In this document: in pieces, positions 1 to 10,775 of the stretch
How positions within the stretch are numbered: position 1 is the first letter of the stretch
How the letters are laid out: each line of letters opens with the position of its first letter
Assembly: GCA_022560025.1 (NCBI GenBank)
Contig: JAFISE010000017.1
Coordinates: forward strand, 124,001 to 188,000
DNA: 64,000 nt
From: Stagonosporopsis chrysanthemi
Lineage: Eukaryota; Ascomycota; Dothideomycetes; Pleosporales; Didymellaceae
Reading direction: 5' to 3'
Notes under the pieces: model-generated
What the model saw: the letters and a program-made list of their open reading frames with translations, nothing else
What the model was told of the DNA's origin: nothing
Databases searched by the model: none
Made by a program: the position numbers and the translations under genes

Positions 1-128
1 TGTACAGAACGAATCAAGTATTAGGTACAGTTACTAAGTAGTGAAATAGCGAAGGAATGCTCGTATTGAGCTAATATGGCAATGAACAAAGGAAAATATG
101 TTGTAGATATAGAGTGGAGAAAGAGTGT

Positions 129-3100
129 TCAGTCACGTTCGCGACGAGATCGGAGCTCATGTCCAAAATTCAGCGCAATGGGCGTCACGTCGCCTCCATC
201 GACTGTGCTGTCATCGTCGAAGCTGTTGTCACTGTAGTCTTCGACTGCGGCATCGCGATCGTAGCTCGTCTTACGCAGAAGTGGCGGTGTGCTGGGCACA
301 ACAGGTTGCTTGCCAAGCGCCGGGAAACCCTGCTCGGTGGCGGTCGAGCCGCGTGAGCTTGTCGAGTTCGAACGCATGTCCTTAGGCACAGTGGACGACG
401 GGAAGTCTGGTGTGCGACGCAGGTTGGATGTCGGCGGTGTCATCAGGCCGGAAAGGAAAGATTGAGCGGACTGAGGGGCAGGGCGAGATGGAGTGTGGTT
501 CCGCGAGCTGCTGGCAGACGGACCTGCAAGGGCAGACGCAGCACTTTGACGACCCTTGCGCCAGTTGCCGAAGGCAGCTGCAACTTGAACAGCTCTAGGG
601 GACGCGAAATTGGACAGAGTGGCGAGTGTTGGGAACGTGCTCTGGCCACCAGAGATCAGACGCTCTTTCTCTGACTGCTCCATCTGAAGGTTGGTACGGA
701 TTCGGATGGCTGCATCTCGGACCGTCTCGCGGTCAAAGGTTGGCTGTGCGAGTGCGTTAATCAGGTCATTGATATCGTCAACGCGTACGCCGAGTAGCTC
801 GCGGAGCCAAGTTATCTCAGTGTCACGCTCCTTGAGCTTAGAGGGAGCCCCAGTGTCGACTTCTGACAGTTGCTGCTCAAGAGATTCAATGCGAGATTCG
901 CGTTCCTGCAGTTGCTCCTGCAGTACAGAGATCGACTCGCGCAGAGCCTGGGGCGAAATCTTCTCATGGCTGCCCAACGTGGAGGATCCATTACTCGCCG
1001 GAGCCTTCGCAGCAGCAGCGGCGGCGGCACTGGCAGCTTCTTTGGCGACTACAAGCTTCTCCTCAAGCAGGGCAATCTTATCCTTCAGGTGGTCGAGCTT
1101 GGAGTCAGCCAACGCGAGCTTGTCGGTATGGAATGCTTCAGCGCGCTGCTTATCTTCGCGGGAGAATTCAAGAGCGCGGCTGTGCTCCTGTTTGAGGCGT
1201 TCGAAACCGCGTTCGAAAGCTTGTTGCTGTTCATGCAGAGTTCGTTTGCTCTTCTGCATGGCGTCCTCAACTGCTTGTTTCGTAGCATCGGATGCCGCCT
1301 CGAGCTCAAGTTCGTGCTTCTCTCTTGCTGTCTCGGCTTCCAACCGTACGTTGTCGAGCTCAGCACGGACACGGGCAACTTCGCTTTCAAGACTGTGGCG
1401 GACGACGTTGACCTGGTTGTTCGCCGCATCAACATCAGCTTCCATGAGAACTCGAGCACGCCTGATCTCAACATGAGCTGCCTCTCTGGCCTCGCGCATG
1501 TCACGTTCAAATCTGTGGGCGTTGTTCTGGTGCTCAATGGACTCCTTTCTCAATTGCTCAACCGTCTCCTCAAGTCTGGCGTTGTGCTTCTGAGACTGCT
1601 CAAAGTGGATTCGCAGCTTCATGCCCTCGCCTTCTTGCATCTCCAGTCTCTCAAGCTCTCTTTCAAGGCGCTCACGTGTTCGCCCTTCAGCTTCGATGCG
1701 CGCACTGAGAACCTCGTACTTCTCCAAAGATGCTTGCTCGGTCTTTTGCGACTGAGAGCGTTCCACAGCGATCTGTTGTGAAGCAAGGACCATGTCCTGC
1801 TGCAGCTTCTCGAACTTGGCACGCATCGATTCACGAACGCGAGCGGCCTCCTCGGCCTGGAAACGAGCTTGCTCCATAGCGGCCTGAAGCTTCTCGTTCT
1901 CCTGGTGGGCTTCTTGTATGTCGCCACGCCATTTGTTCGCAGACTTGCGGTGCTCCTCCAAGGTGAACGTAAGAGCCTCGTTCTCGGCTGTGACGGCGTC
2001 AAGCTTCTGCTTCAGGTCTTCTTCGGAGGATTCTAGCGATATGTTCTTCATCTTGAGGTCCTCGTTCGCGATGTCGGCGCGAGCGAGTTTCTCACGAAGA
2101 TCGTCAGCTTCAATCTGGTAATTGAGGTTACGACGCAAGATATCGCGCTCCTCGGTCAATGCACGTATCCTGTTCCCGTCGTCCTTGGCTGTGGCTTGAA
2201 GCAGTGTAAGTTCTTCTTCAGTGACCTTGAGCAGACGTGCGGTGTCAGCCTCACGATCTTCGAGCACCTTGCGCGCCTCCTCCTCTGCTTCATGACGAAG
2301 GGTGCTATCCTCCACCATGCTCTCAAGCTCAGCGATACGGGCGTCTCGCTTCAGGATTGCTTCAGACTCGTCACGTTTGGCAACCTCCAGACCCTGACGT
2401 CTAAACGCATCATCGACCAGCTCCCGCACCTCATCAGCCTGGAGGTGGTTGCTTGTAGTCTGCGCGATAGATGCCTTGAGACTGCCAATCATCTGATAGA
2501 TCTCCGAAATGTCGAATTGAGGCTGGGGAATGTCGATGGGCGCCTCCAATGCGCTTGCCTTCTGAGACGCCAGAGCTTCGGCAACTATTGAGCGAATTGT
2601 GTCAGGCTGCATGGGTTCCACGATCGACGGCACTGGACCTGGAACTTGATGGGTTGAAAGAGTTTCAGCGATGATTGAGCGAATAGCCTCTGGAGAAAGA
2701 GGCGCAGGCGCAGTTGCGAGCTGAGGTGCGTGAGTTGTAAAGGCCTCCCTTACAATGGAACGCACATCGTCTGGTTTGATGGTTTCGTTCGGCTGAGGGC
2801 CATAGAGCGCAAAAGTCTCTGTGAGCATGGATCTGATGTCTTCCGCTTTGATGGACTCCACGACAGTCTCAGGTGCTGAGGGCTTGTTCGACGCGACAGC
2901 ATCTTCAACAATAGCGCGGATCTGCTCAGAAGAGATGTGCTCGATAGGTCCAGCTGGTGGCTGGTGTGACACGAGAACGTCAGCCAGGATTTCGCGGATC
3001 TTCTCCGCTCCCAGCGGCTCGGGGGCCACTACCGGCATGGGAGCGGCCTGTGCCTGGTGCGACTCGAGCGCGTCGCGAACGACAGCACGAATTTTCTCCA

Positions 3101-6100
3101 GCCTCTTGTCTTTTCGAGGAGAGCGAGTGTGGAACTGCGCGTCAGTGCCAACGTCGTCGTCCTCATCGTCTGCATCACTGTCCAGCCCAGCGGTTGACAT
3201 ACTGCGGCGGCCGCGCGATCCGCGCGATGGACGAGATGACATCGTTGTGAGCGCATACTGAACGTTCTGCAAGGTCTGTTCAAGCGGGTCAAGACGACTT
3301 TGCAGGAGGCGGCTCATCATATCATCAACACGCCTGTCGAAGAATGAGCTTCGCATCTTGACCTGCTCCTCTCCTTCTGTGAGAATATCGTCCCAGTCGC
3401 TGACGGGTACGTCTTCAGCATGATTCAGACGATGCACAGGAGACGTGGACATGAGGGCAGCGCGTTCATCATCGAAGGGGTTTTGCAGCGATGTCGCAGA
3501 TCCTGGTGCGTTGTTATATGCTCTACGAGGGCTGGGACTGGGTGCATCGCTGCGCATGTGAACATTGGGCTGCAAACCGAAGCGCTTAAATTCATGAGGC
3601 GTCCTCTGAGGAGAGGATTGATCCCACGAATTATCGTCACGCTCAACGCCAAAGTCAGAGCCTCCCTCATCCATCTGTTTCATGACCGCGTCGATGTCAT
3701 TGAATGACGGGTCAAAGTCAACGCTTTCAGGGTATGGCAGACGATGTCCGAGCGCGGTCCTGAACGAACCATCATCACTGGGTCGGTAGGTCGTCGCCGG
3801 GCTTCTGCTGTATTCTCTTGATGGAGGGTTTTGTGGCCTGTCATTGAAGTCTTCGACGACGGAAGGCTTCGTTACGTGGAAGCCGAAGTCGTAACCAGCG
3901 CTGCTGGATTGAGGCCTGAGTTCGAAGGGCTTTGCTGTCGCTGATAGCGAGCTCTTCTTGTGTGAGTGCTTCTTGGCTGGGTCGTGGACAGGTTCGGCCG
4001 TCGCAGGGGGAACAATAGGAACAGAAGCAGCCTGTTCGACGGGCTGCTTGGTCTCAACGGCGGACTGTTGCTGTTCTGCGCTGCTCGGCTTCGCCGTCGA
4101 CCTATGGTCATCAGGGGAACGGTTCTCTTTGTCTTCCATGTCGCCTTCCGGCAGGTCTGCTTTCTCGTCAAAGAACGGACCAGGTTCTGCAAGCGGCTGT
4201 GATGCAAGAATAGGCTGCAGGGCGAACTTGGGCACTTCGTCGCCATCGTTCCGGACCTTTCGAGCACGCTTCTCACGTCCCTCTGCTTGCATTGGACGAC
4301 CTTCCGCGTCTTCTCGATCTTCGACCTGCTTGACAGTCTCCGGAGATGACTCCCGCACAGTATCGGGACGCACGATAGCAACGGCCTTGGATCGCGTAGC
4401 AGGCTTGACGATGTCGCTCGCTGAAATGTTGACATCACCAAAGATCTTCGAAGAAAAGCTCGTCGGTGCTGGCGCTGCCCGTTGAGGATCGAATGCTGAT
4501 GCGCCTCCAGGGTTGAAGGCCGGAGCATCCGGTTTGAATGCCGGTGGACTTGAGAAGCTGAATCCGGTGGATGGGAGTGCTGGAGCTGCAGGGCTGAGTA
4601 CAGGTGCTTCCATACTCGGTTTTGGCTCAGTGGGCTTGAATGCTGCAGATTCGATGGTGGGTTTGAAGGTGGGAGCCGTAGGCTTGAATGCAGGAGTTGT
4701 GACGTTGAAGCTAGCCAATCCATCAACACTAGGTTTATCATTCGCCACCGAAGAAGGATTGAAGGATGCAGCAGGGTTGAACTTGAACTCCTTCGCCTCG
4801 ACGTTGAGCTTCGATAGTGATGACTTGGACGCGTGCTTGCTGTGCGTAGCCGAAGCGGGTTTGTTGTATGCGAACTTTGAGTCTTTCCACGGGTTGCCGA
4901 CCTGAGACGGTGCCTGTGAGTGTTGACTTGAACGAATCTCACCGTCTTCCAAGCTAGGGTTCGTGTTCTCCGACAAGGTCGTCCTGGCGCCATTGCTGTC
5001 GTCGCGAGGATTCTGAGGCTGCTGTGCGGGGAATGCGAAAGGCACTGACTGCTGAGATTTGGTGATCGAATGGGTTCTGTTGTGTGGCTGAGGCTGATGC
5101 AAGACGGGGCGAGTCTTCTCCCACGTGTTGTTAGCAACGCTGCCGTGCTGTTTGGTGATTGCAGGCTCTGTGTTGAAGTCACCTCCTTCAGCAAATTGCT
5201 TGTCGATGGCCTCTTCCAGATGATACTCAGCATCGGCAACCTCGCGTTCCATATTCTCACTAAGATTGTGACGATGGTTGCGCGGAGCAGGGTGAGCAAT
5301 TTCTGGTGCGGCATTGGCAGGTTTCCTCAGGGGTGGCAGTGCCTCCTCTTCCGATTCATCCTCCGGCACTTCTGCGAGTGTAGATGATGGCCGCAATCCC
5401 ATGAGCTGCTGCTGTTGCTGCTGAAACATTTGCGCCTGCAGTTGCTGCTGCTGCATTTGCATTTGGACTATGAGATCATCCTGCGCCAATGGAGAATGAG
5501 GGAAGTGCTGGCTTGCTCTCCTGCCAAAGGGAGAGTGTGGTGAGATAATGCCGGCAAGATCAGGTCTACTTGGCGGTAAGGCTGGTAGGGCCGGCGAACC
5601 GCCTCGCCCGTCCTGAGAGCCAAAGTAGCCGCCCGGTGACCATGTACCAGAAGGTGATATTCCGTGGTGGGAGAAGCTTCCAGGACCAAAAGTCGAGTGA
5701 CGGTGGATGTGCATGCTCGGACGAACATTTCCAAATGCCGCAGGTGACGCAATTGACTGTCGAGACATGTGGCCGGGCGATGGGCCGAATGGAAAAGGTC
5801 CAGTCACCACGCTTCCCTGTCTGCCACGATGGCTGCCTCCAGACAGTGTTGGTAACGGCGGAGAGAAGGGCAAGCCTGGGTACTGTCCGGACACTTGACG
5901 TGACATGGGTGCCGGTGCTTCATCTTCTCCACCCAAACTAACACCCAATGCTGCAAGTTTCGCCTCCATGAGCGAATTGACATAGTTATCCCACTGGCTC
6001 TTCTTTGGCACGTAGACTTTGAAGCTGGACCCAACGCTGGCCCTCTCTTCCCGGACATCATCTTCGGTTGGCCAAATGGCTCGGTTGTGTGCCTGCTGGT

Positions 6101-7379
6101 CCCCGACACCAACGCCACTCCAGTGGCCAAAGCCGCTTGTATCGTAGCCCAGGCGTTGCAGGTCCTGCATCTTGGCCTCGACGGCCGTCGGGCTCATGGG
6201 CTTTGGTGGGTAGCCATGTGTCCCCCTCGGAATGTCATGTGGTATCGAGATGACGCAGCCCTTGCCCTTGACCATGACCTTCTTGCGAGTGCGTGGTACT
6301 GGCGTTCGTGCAGGCTCGACCGGCGTTGGGGGCTTATTAGGTGTCTGTTCTACTGGCTTCGGCGAAGGCGAGGGAGTACCATTGTGGGGCGAGATTGGCG
6401 ATGCAAACAGATGGCGTGCACTCGATGTTCGGGGAGGAAACTGCGGTGGGGCAACCGGGCCTGTGTCAGAGGCGTCTCGAGGATGTGAGATTGGCTCAGC
6501 TTCGGCAAACCTGGAAGCCATCATCTTTCCGAGGGCTTCTTTGTGATCTGTGCTAATATGACGCCAGAAATCCTGCTGGTTCAATGTCTTGTTGCTGCTT
6601 CTTGTCTTGTGGCCTCGTTTCGGTGGGCCTGGCAGGAGAAAGTCGTGGTGCTGGTCGGATTCTGAGCCTGAGTCGAGATCAAAGCTGATGTCGTTCTTCC
6701 ACTTGTTCTTCTCACGATTCCAACGCTCTTCCAAGAATGAGCGGACCCACTCTTCGGACGTGGGGTTCTTGTCAGACGCTCGCGGGGTGAAGCCGGACGA
6801 CTGTGATGCCCTGGTCGGTGTGTAAGAGCGAGGCAGTCGAGACTGGATGAGGTTCGCGAGCGTGAACTGATTCGGCGAGCCGTCTGGGTCCACTGGAGGA
6901 ATGAGATGCTCGAGGTTGAAGCGCCCGGGAGCGTCGTCCTCTACCTCGAGTCGGGGCGGCAGCAGGTGCTCGAGACCAAAGTGCAGGGCCGAGGAGCCGT
7001 CGTCGAGATCGTCACTCCCAAAGGCGGTCGAGGCCTGGCGCTGGGGGTTGAAGACGGGGGGCGGGTGTTGGTAAGGACTTCCCCAGCTCGCCGTGTAAAA
7101 GGACGTGTCGTCGGGGCGGTCGTCGGGGCGGTCGTGCCTGGTGGCAGTCGACGGCGTGCGTGGGATGCGTCCGAGCTGGGCAGGCGAAGGGAGCGTGGGC
7201 AGCTCGGGGCTGGAATTGGCGAGCGTGAGGGTTGGCGATAGGGCCGTCCACAGCGTCTGGGCGGGCGATGCTACGCTGCGCTCGTCGGACGGGTCAATTG
7301 CTCCACCGTGGTGCTGGGCAGCCGCTGGTGGGGACAGAGGCAGCGGAGGCGAGGACTCGGAGGTGCGTCGAGCGGGCAT
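129..7379 (-). CDS. very large coiled-coil protein, 2,416 aa
   Basis: One uninterrupted frame of 2,416 codons, starting at the ATG at 7379-7377. The first ~1,400 residues are low-complexity, rich in Ser, Pro and Gln, with a Gln tract near residue 640 and an FKPT-type repeat near residue 900. Residues ~1425-1655 hold about seven degenerate units of ~30-40 residues built around an IRxIVxxA...H core. A long Glu/Lys/Ala/Arg-rich coiled coil follows (~1665-2130), then a Ser-rich tail. There is no myosin motor; similar fungal proteins have been named 'myosin class II heavy chain' only because of the coiled coil. A scaffold at the cortex, spindle pole or septum is plausible, but this is inference. 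I do not recognise an orthologue with a known function. Confidence 0.85.
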   Translation of the reverse strand: MPARRTSESSPPLPLSPPAAAQHHGGAIDPSDERSVASPAQTLWTALSPTLTLANSSPELPTLPSPAQLGRIPRTPSTATRHDRPDDRPDDTSFYTASWGSPYQHPPPVFNPQRQASTAFGSDDLDDGSSALHFGLEHLLPPRLEVEDDAPGRFNLEHLIPPVDPDGSPNQFTLANLIQSRLPRSYTPTRASQSSGFTPRASDKNPTSEEWVRSFLEERWNREKNKWKNDISFDLDSGSESDQHHDFLLPGPPKRGHKTRSSNKTLNQQDFWRHISTDHKEALGKMMASRFAEAEPISHPRDASDTGPVAPPQFPPRTSSARHLFASPISPHNGTPSPSPKPVEQTPNKPPTPVEPARTPVPRTRKKVMVKGKGCVISIPHDIPRGTHGYPPKPMSPTAVEAKMQDLQRLGYDTSGFGHWSGVGVGDQQAHNRAIWPTEDDVREERASVGSSFKVYVPKKSQWDNYVNSLMEAKLAALGVSLGGEDEAPAPMSRQVSGQYPGLPFSPPLPTLSGGSHRGRQGSVVTGPFPFGPSPGHMSRQSIASPAAFGNVRPSMHIHRHSTFGPGSFSHHGISPSGTWSPGGYFGSQDGRGGSPALPALPPSRPDLAGIISPHSPFGRRASQHFPHSPLAQDDLIVQMQMQQQQLQAQMFQQQQQQLMGLRPSSTLAEVPEDESEEEALPPLRKPANAAPEIAHPAPRNHRHNLSENMEREVADAEYHLEEAIDKQFAEGGDFNTEPAITKQHGSVANNTWEKTRPVLHQPQPHNRTHSITKSQQSVPFAFPAQQPQNPRDDSNGARTTLSENTNPSLEDGEIRSSQHSQAPSQVGNPWKDSKFAYNKPASATHSKHASKSSLSKLNVEAKEFKFNPAASFNPSSVANDKPSVDGLASFNVTTPAFKPTAPTFKPTIESAAFKPTEPKPSMEAPVLSPAAPALPSTGFSFSSPPAFKPDAPAFNPGGASAFDPQRAAPAPTSFSSKIFGDVNISASDIVKPATRSKAVAIVRPDTVRESSPETVKQVEDREDAEGRPMQAEGREKRARKVRNDGDEVPKFALQPILASQPLAEPGPFFDEKADLPEGDMEDKENRSPDDHRSTAKPSSAEQQQSAVETKQPVEQAASVPIVPPATAEPVHDPAKKHSHKKSSLSATAKPFELRPQSSSAGYDFGFHVTKPSVVEDFNDRPQNPPSREYSRSPATTYRPSDDGSFRTALGHRLPYPESVDFDPSFNDIDAVMKQMDEGGSDFGVERDDNSWDQSSPQRTPHEFKRFGLQPNVHMRSDAPSPSPRRAYNNAPGSATSLQNPFDDERAALMSTSPVHRLNHAEDVPVSDWDDILTEGEEQVKMRSSFFDRRVDDMMSRLLQSRLDPLEQTLQNVQYALTTMSSRPSRGSRGRRSMSTAGLDSDADDEDDDVGTDAQFHTRSPRKDKRLEKIRAVVRDALESHQAQAAPMPVVAPEPLGAEKIREILADVLVSHQPPAGPIEHISSEQIRAIVEDAVASNKPSAPETVVESIKAEDIRSMLTETFALYGPQPNETIKPDDVRSIVREAFTTHAPQLATAPAPLSPEAIRSIIAETLSTHQVPGPVPSIVEPMQPDTIRSIVAEALASQKASALEAPIDIPQPQFDISEIYQMIGSLKASIAQTTSNHLQADEVRELVDDAFRRQGLEVAKRDESEAILKRDARIAELESMVEDSTLRHEAEEEARKVLEDREADTARLLKVTEEELTLLQATAKDDGNRIRALTEERDILRRNLNYQIEADDLREKLARADIANEDLKMKNISLESSEEDLKQKLDAVTAENEALTFTLEEHRKSANKWRGDIQEAHQENEKLQAAMEQARFQAEEAARVRESMRAKFEKLQQDMVLASQQIAVERSQSQKTEQASLEKYEVLSARIEAEGRTRERLERELERLEMQEGEGMKLRIHFEQSQKHNARLEETVEQLRKESIEHQNNAHRFERDMREAREAAHVEIRRARVLMEADVDAANNQVNVVRHSLESEVARVRAELDNVRLEAETAREKHELELEAASDATKQAVEDAMQKSKRTLHEQQQAFERGFERLKQEHSRALEFSREDKQRAEAFHTDKLALADSKLDHLKDKIALLEEKLVVAKEAASAAAAAAAKAPASNGSSTLGSHEKISPQALRESISVLQEQLQERESRIESLEQQLSEVDTGAPSKLKERDTEITWLRELLGVRVDDINDLINALAQPTFDRETVRDAAIRIRTNLQMEQSEKERLISGGQSTFPTLATLSNFASPRAVQVAAAFGNWRKGRQSAASALAGPSASSSRNHTPSRPAPQSAQSFLSGLMTPPTSNLRRTPDFPSSTVPKDMRSNSTSSRGSTATEQGFPALGKQPVVPSTPPLLRKTSYDRDAAVEDYSDNSFDDDSTVDGGDVTPIALNFGHELRSRRERD

Positions 7380-8514
7380 TCAACTCGACGCGTCGAGAGC
7401 TAGAGCTGGAGCTGGAGCTGGGCCGGGCGGGAGCACGCGTCGCTGGGCGGCGATGCAGCAGGGTCCGATATATTTACTACTGGATGTATGTACAAAAGGA
7501 ACCTGTGGATACGGCGCACGGCTAAAGGAGCGGCATGGGGAGGGGCTCTGGGAGGGGGCACGCAGGGCAGACACGCATCCTCTGGCTGCTGCTGCAGGTC
7601 GGACTCGCTCAGGCTCTGTGCAGATGGAGGTGTGCAGCCCTGCTGCGTCGTCGAGAATTTAGGGGAGCTGGCCCAAGCCGCGACGGCGTGCCCACGGCGC
7701 GCCAGTTGGCCACGGCCGCCCATGACGGCGGGCGATGATGGGCGGCCGTCCCTGCACGCACTGTTCGCAGCCAATCCGCAGGCCTGGCAACGTGGGAACG
7801 TCACACATCAGCGTGGACAACGTGGCAGCCAGCCTGCTTTGAGCCTGGTCCAGCAACATCACCCACCGGAAGTGCGTCTCGTGCGTCTCGACAGAACTCA
7901 ATAAAGCCCTGCCTGGAGGCCTCAGGGTGCGAGCAAGAGCGCAATGGCGCATCGCCGTGTGTTCATCGGCTACAGCGCGCTTCATTTCCTCGCCATAGTA
8001 GCACCTACCACCGCCAGAGCACGGCCGCACGCTGTGTGCAAGTGGACAGAGCGAACCGCGGCACGCTGTCATACCGCGCCTGAAACCCGTCAACCGCTGA
8101 CACCACATGCAGCCAGGCCGCTGTCCTCTTCCCGCAATTGTTGACTAACAACAAACATTGCACCGACAGCTGTTTCACAACAACCACTTTACGCGTGCAG
8201 GACGCGAATAATTCAGGGGACTTTAGCGTCCACTAGCTCCCGCTTGTCCAACATGGAGACCGGCACGTCGACCGAGCGAGGTAGCACCAATCAACCCTTA
8301 TGCAAGGCACGCAAATCCTACACCGAGACCATTTAATTTTGTAATTTTCTTTTGGTCCACTGTGCTGCTAAAGCACTTCATATGTCCTTGGCGTATTGAA
8401 GCATGAGCCACCAAGGCTGCTATTCGAAGTACAAGGTCATTCAAGTATACTCGATCACAATCTAAACACGCTCCATGTAATGCTAGAGTTCCAGCTATGC
8501 TACACATCAGTGTC
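7380..8514. other. intergenic: promoter side of coiled-coil gene, 3' side of MFS gene
   Basis: About 1.1 kb with only short, compositionally unconvincing frames. It should hold the promoter and 5' UTR of the coiled-coil gene and the 3' UTR of the transporter gene. I see no further gene or RNA. Confidence 0.5.
7468..7477 (-). promoter_or_regulatory. possible TATA element of the coiled-coil gene
   Basis: An AT-rich TAAATATATC-like stretch on the minus strand lies about 90 nt upstream of the ATG at 7379, inside otherwise GC-rich DNA. Assigned by position and composition only. Confidence 0.3.
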
Positions 8515-10102
8515 TTAGACTCTCTGCCACATCAACAGCCTCTTCAGAAACGGACTCTTCTTGAATCCTTCTGGTAAACCACCTGAAGCCTGGCTTGTGA
8601 CTGCGACAGGATCAACGTCAGACGCGCTCTTCCCAGCCATTGCAGCCTTTTCCTCCACATCCCCAATCTTCCAGGCTCGGACGCCCCACAGCATGCAAGC
8701 AGCACCGATGTACATCCACCCCGTGAAAAGAATGGCCCCTGTATAACTGCCGCCGTTGAACGCCACAATTTCCAACCCTATAGGTTCAGAGAATGTCGTA
8801 GGTAATACCAACACCAGCCAGGTCAGGCTCAGCGCACTCGGTAGGTCCACGAGTCCCATGATCTCGGTTGTGACAGGCGCAGCGACGGCCCAGAACGTGC
8901 CTGCCACCGAGCCGCCCAGGATGGCAAAGAAGATGAGCACGCCGAAGGACTTTGCAAACATCCAGATGACCAGCGAGAACAAGCCTGCAAGGAACGTCAT
9001 GGTGCTCGCCATGTTCAGCCTCCCAAAGGAGTCGGAGAAGTACCCGATCGGTGGACGCCCCAAAGCCTGTCCCAGATTGAGCACCGCGCCTACTATCGAT
9101 CCCTGCTGTGCAGTCATGCCCACCGTCCTCGCATAGTTCGGCAGCGAGAACAGCAGCACAACATACGCCAGCATACTCAGGAACCCAAACGCCATCAGGC
9201 CCAAGAACTGCGGCTTCCTGAACAATCGGTAATCGAAGCTCAACTGGCTGCTCCCAATCTGCTTATTCCTGTCCTTGATGATAAGCGCACACGTCGTGTT
9301 CACGACAAAGGCAATGATGGCGAGGATCCGAAACGCCCAAGGCAGCCCAATGTTCCTGATCATCGCCTGCGCAGCCAGCGAGTAAATCAGCCCGCCCAGC
9401 CCGCTCCCCGCAGCCGAGATACCATTCGCGAGCGAGCGATGCGTGGTGAACCACTGCGCGGAAATGCCCACACTGCCCACAAATAGGAACCCCATGCCGT
9501 ACCCGAAACACAGCCCTTGCGAGAGGAAGAGGTGCCAGATCTGCGTCGCGAACGAGGCACCGATGAAGGAGATGGTTTCGAGGACCACGCCAATTAAAAG
9601 CGTCGTGCGCGTCCCGAAGATGCGTGTCGTGGCCGTGGCGATGGGGGAGACCATGAGGGCTTGGCTGATGGAGAGGCCGCCGATGAAGGCATACGAGAGG
9701 TGCGACGCGCCGGGGAAGACATTGTTAGATAGGTAGTAAGCGAGGAAGACGGCGTATGCGGAGTTGAGGCCCCATGTGTGGCTGGCAGAGTCAGTACGGG
9801 TTGCGTCGCAGAATTTGTTTGCCATGCGAGGTGATGTGGAAGACGTACGCGTTGATGGTGGCACATGCTGCTACGCATATCCACCCGTACCCTCCGTTGG
9901 GAGGCACATCGACATTCCTCTCCACAGCAGCATTGCCGTCGCCTGCAACTGCATCATGGCCTCCAACATTCCCTTGATCTTTCTCGACACTGGCCGCATT
10001 CGACACATCAGCGGCCCCATAGCTCTTCTCACTACTCTCGACGCCCATATCCTCCCTTGAATCTAGCACTCCTTCACCCGACTGTTGCTGATGAGTCGTC
10101 AT
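8515..10102 (-). CDS. MFS monocarboxylate-transporter-like protein
   Basis: Two exons, complement(8515..9781, 9849..10102), giving 506 aa. The 67-nt intron starts GTACGT and ends CTGCCAG, and splicing restores the family hallmark PPNGGYGWICVAAC...NAHTWGLNSAYAVF at the first membrane helix. About 60 polar residues precede it and about twelve hydrophobic segments follow, with GYGMGFLF and LGRPPIGYFSDSFGR (the loop between helices 8 and 9). Length and layout match fungal MCT-like proteins (SLC16/Mch family), which sit in the plasma or vacuolar membrane; the substrate cannot be read from sequence. I chose the ATG at 10102 (MTTHQQQSG). An upstream in-frame ATG at 10219 would add 39 residues but looks like leader sequence. 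Confidence 0.87.
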
Positions 10103-10775
10103 GGAGCTGAACCTCGGGTCGTCGCCCGGGAATAAGTGCGTCGCAGGCGAACGTTTTTTCTCGGTAGACCGCGGTAAAATCCAGCTCTTATTCACAATAC
10201 ACTGTAGCAACGAAAGCACCTTGCATGCAATCCATTTTGCAGCCAGAGTGGGAGTCTAAGCAGATGGGTTTCCTCAAGAGTCGAGTTGCGCCTTCATCCA
10301 ACACGCTAGACCGGGTATAACACCTTGCAGAAAGTTTTACGTGACGCCCTGGTACCGCGGGACTGGGATGCGGTTAGGTCTTGCGGAGATGATTGGTTGG
10401 CGGAGTTTCGGCAATGGCAGCGTCGTGAGCGGGAATCGACATCCGCAAACACGCGGTTTGTAGGAGGCAATACTTTGCAAATGTTTGAATGCAGGGGGAC
10501 AGCTGATTGATCATGATTTATGTGTGGACCTAACGTCCGAGTGCCCACACAGTGAGAGCAGTTGGCACAGAGTGCAACAGAACGCTACGGTCTTATATAT
10601 ACTCATAAGCAGGTGTCGGATGGCGGACGATCACGGACATGCTCTCAACCTGAACAATTCCTCTACTTTGATCGTTGTATTTGTGAAATAGGAGAGTCAA
10701 GAACGACAGGAGTTCTGCTTGAGCAACGCTATCAATTTAAAGCCAAGTGGTATCTGAACGCTTATCATCTGAGCA
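10103..10775. other. intergenic between MFS gene and next minus-strand gene
   Basis: About 670 bp: the promoter of the transporter gene and the terminator region of its minus-strand neighbour. An AT-rich TTATATATACTC stretch lies at about 10594-10605. No gene seen. Confidence 0.45.

Noticed and set aside
3872..5314. 480-codon minus-strand frame
   Set aside because: Alternative register inside the 2,416-residue coiled-coil gene; Ser/Arg-rich shadow of it.
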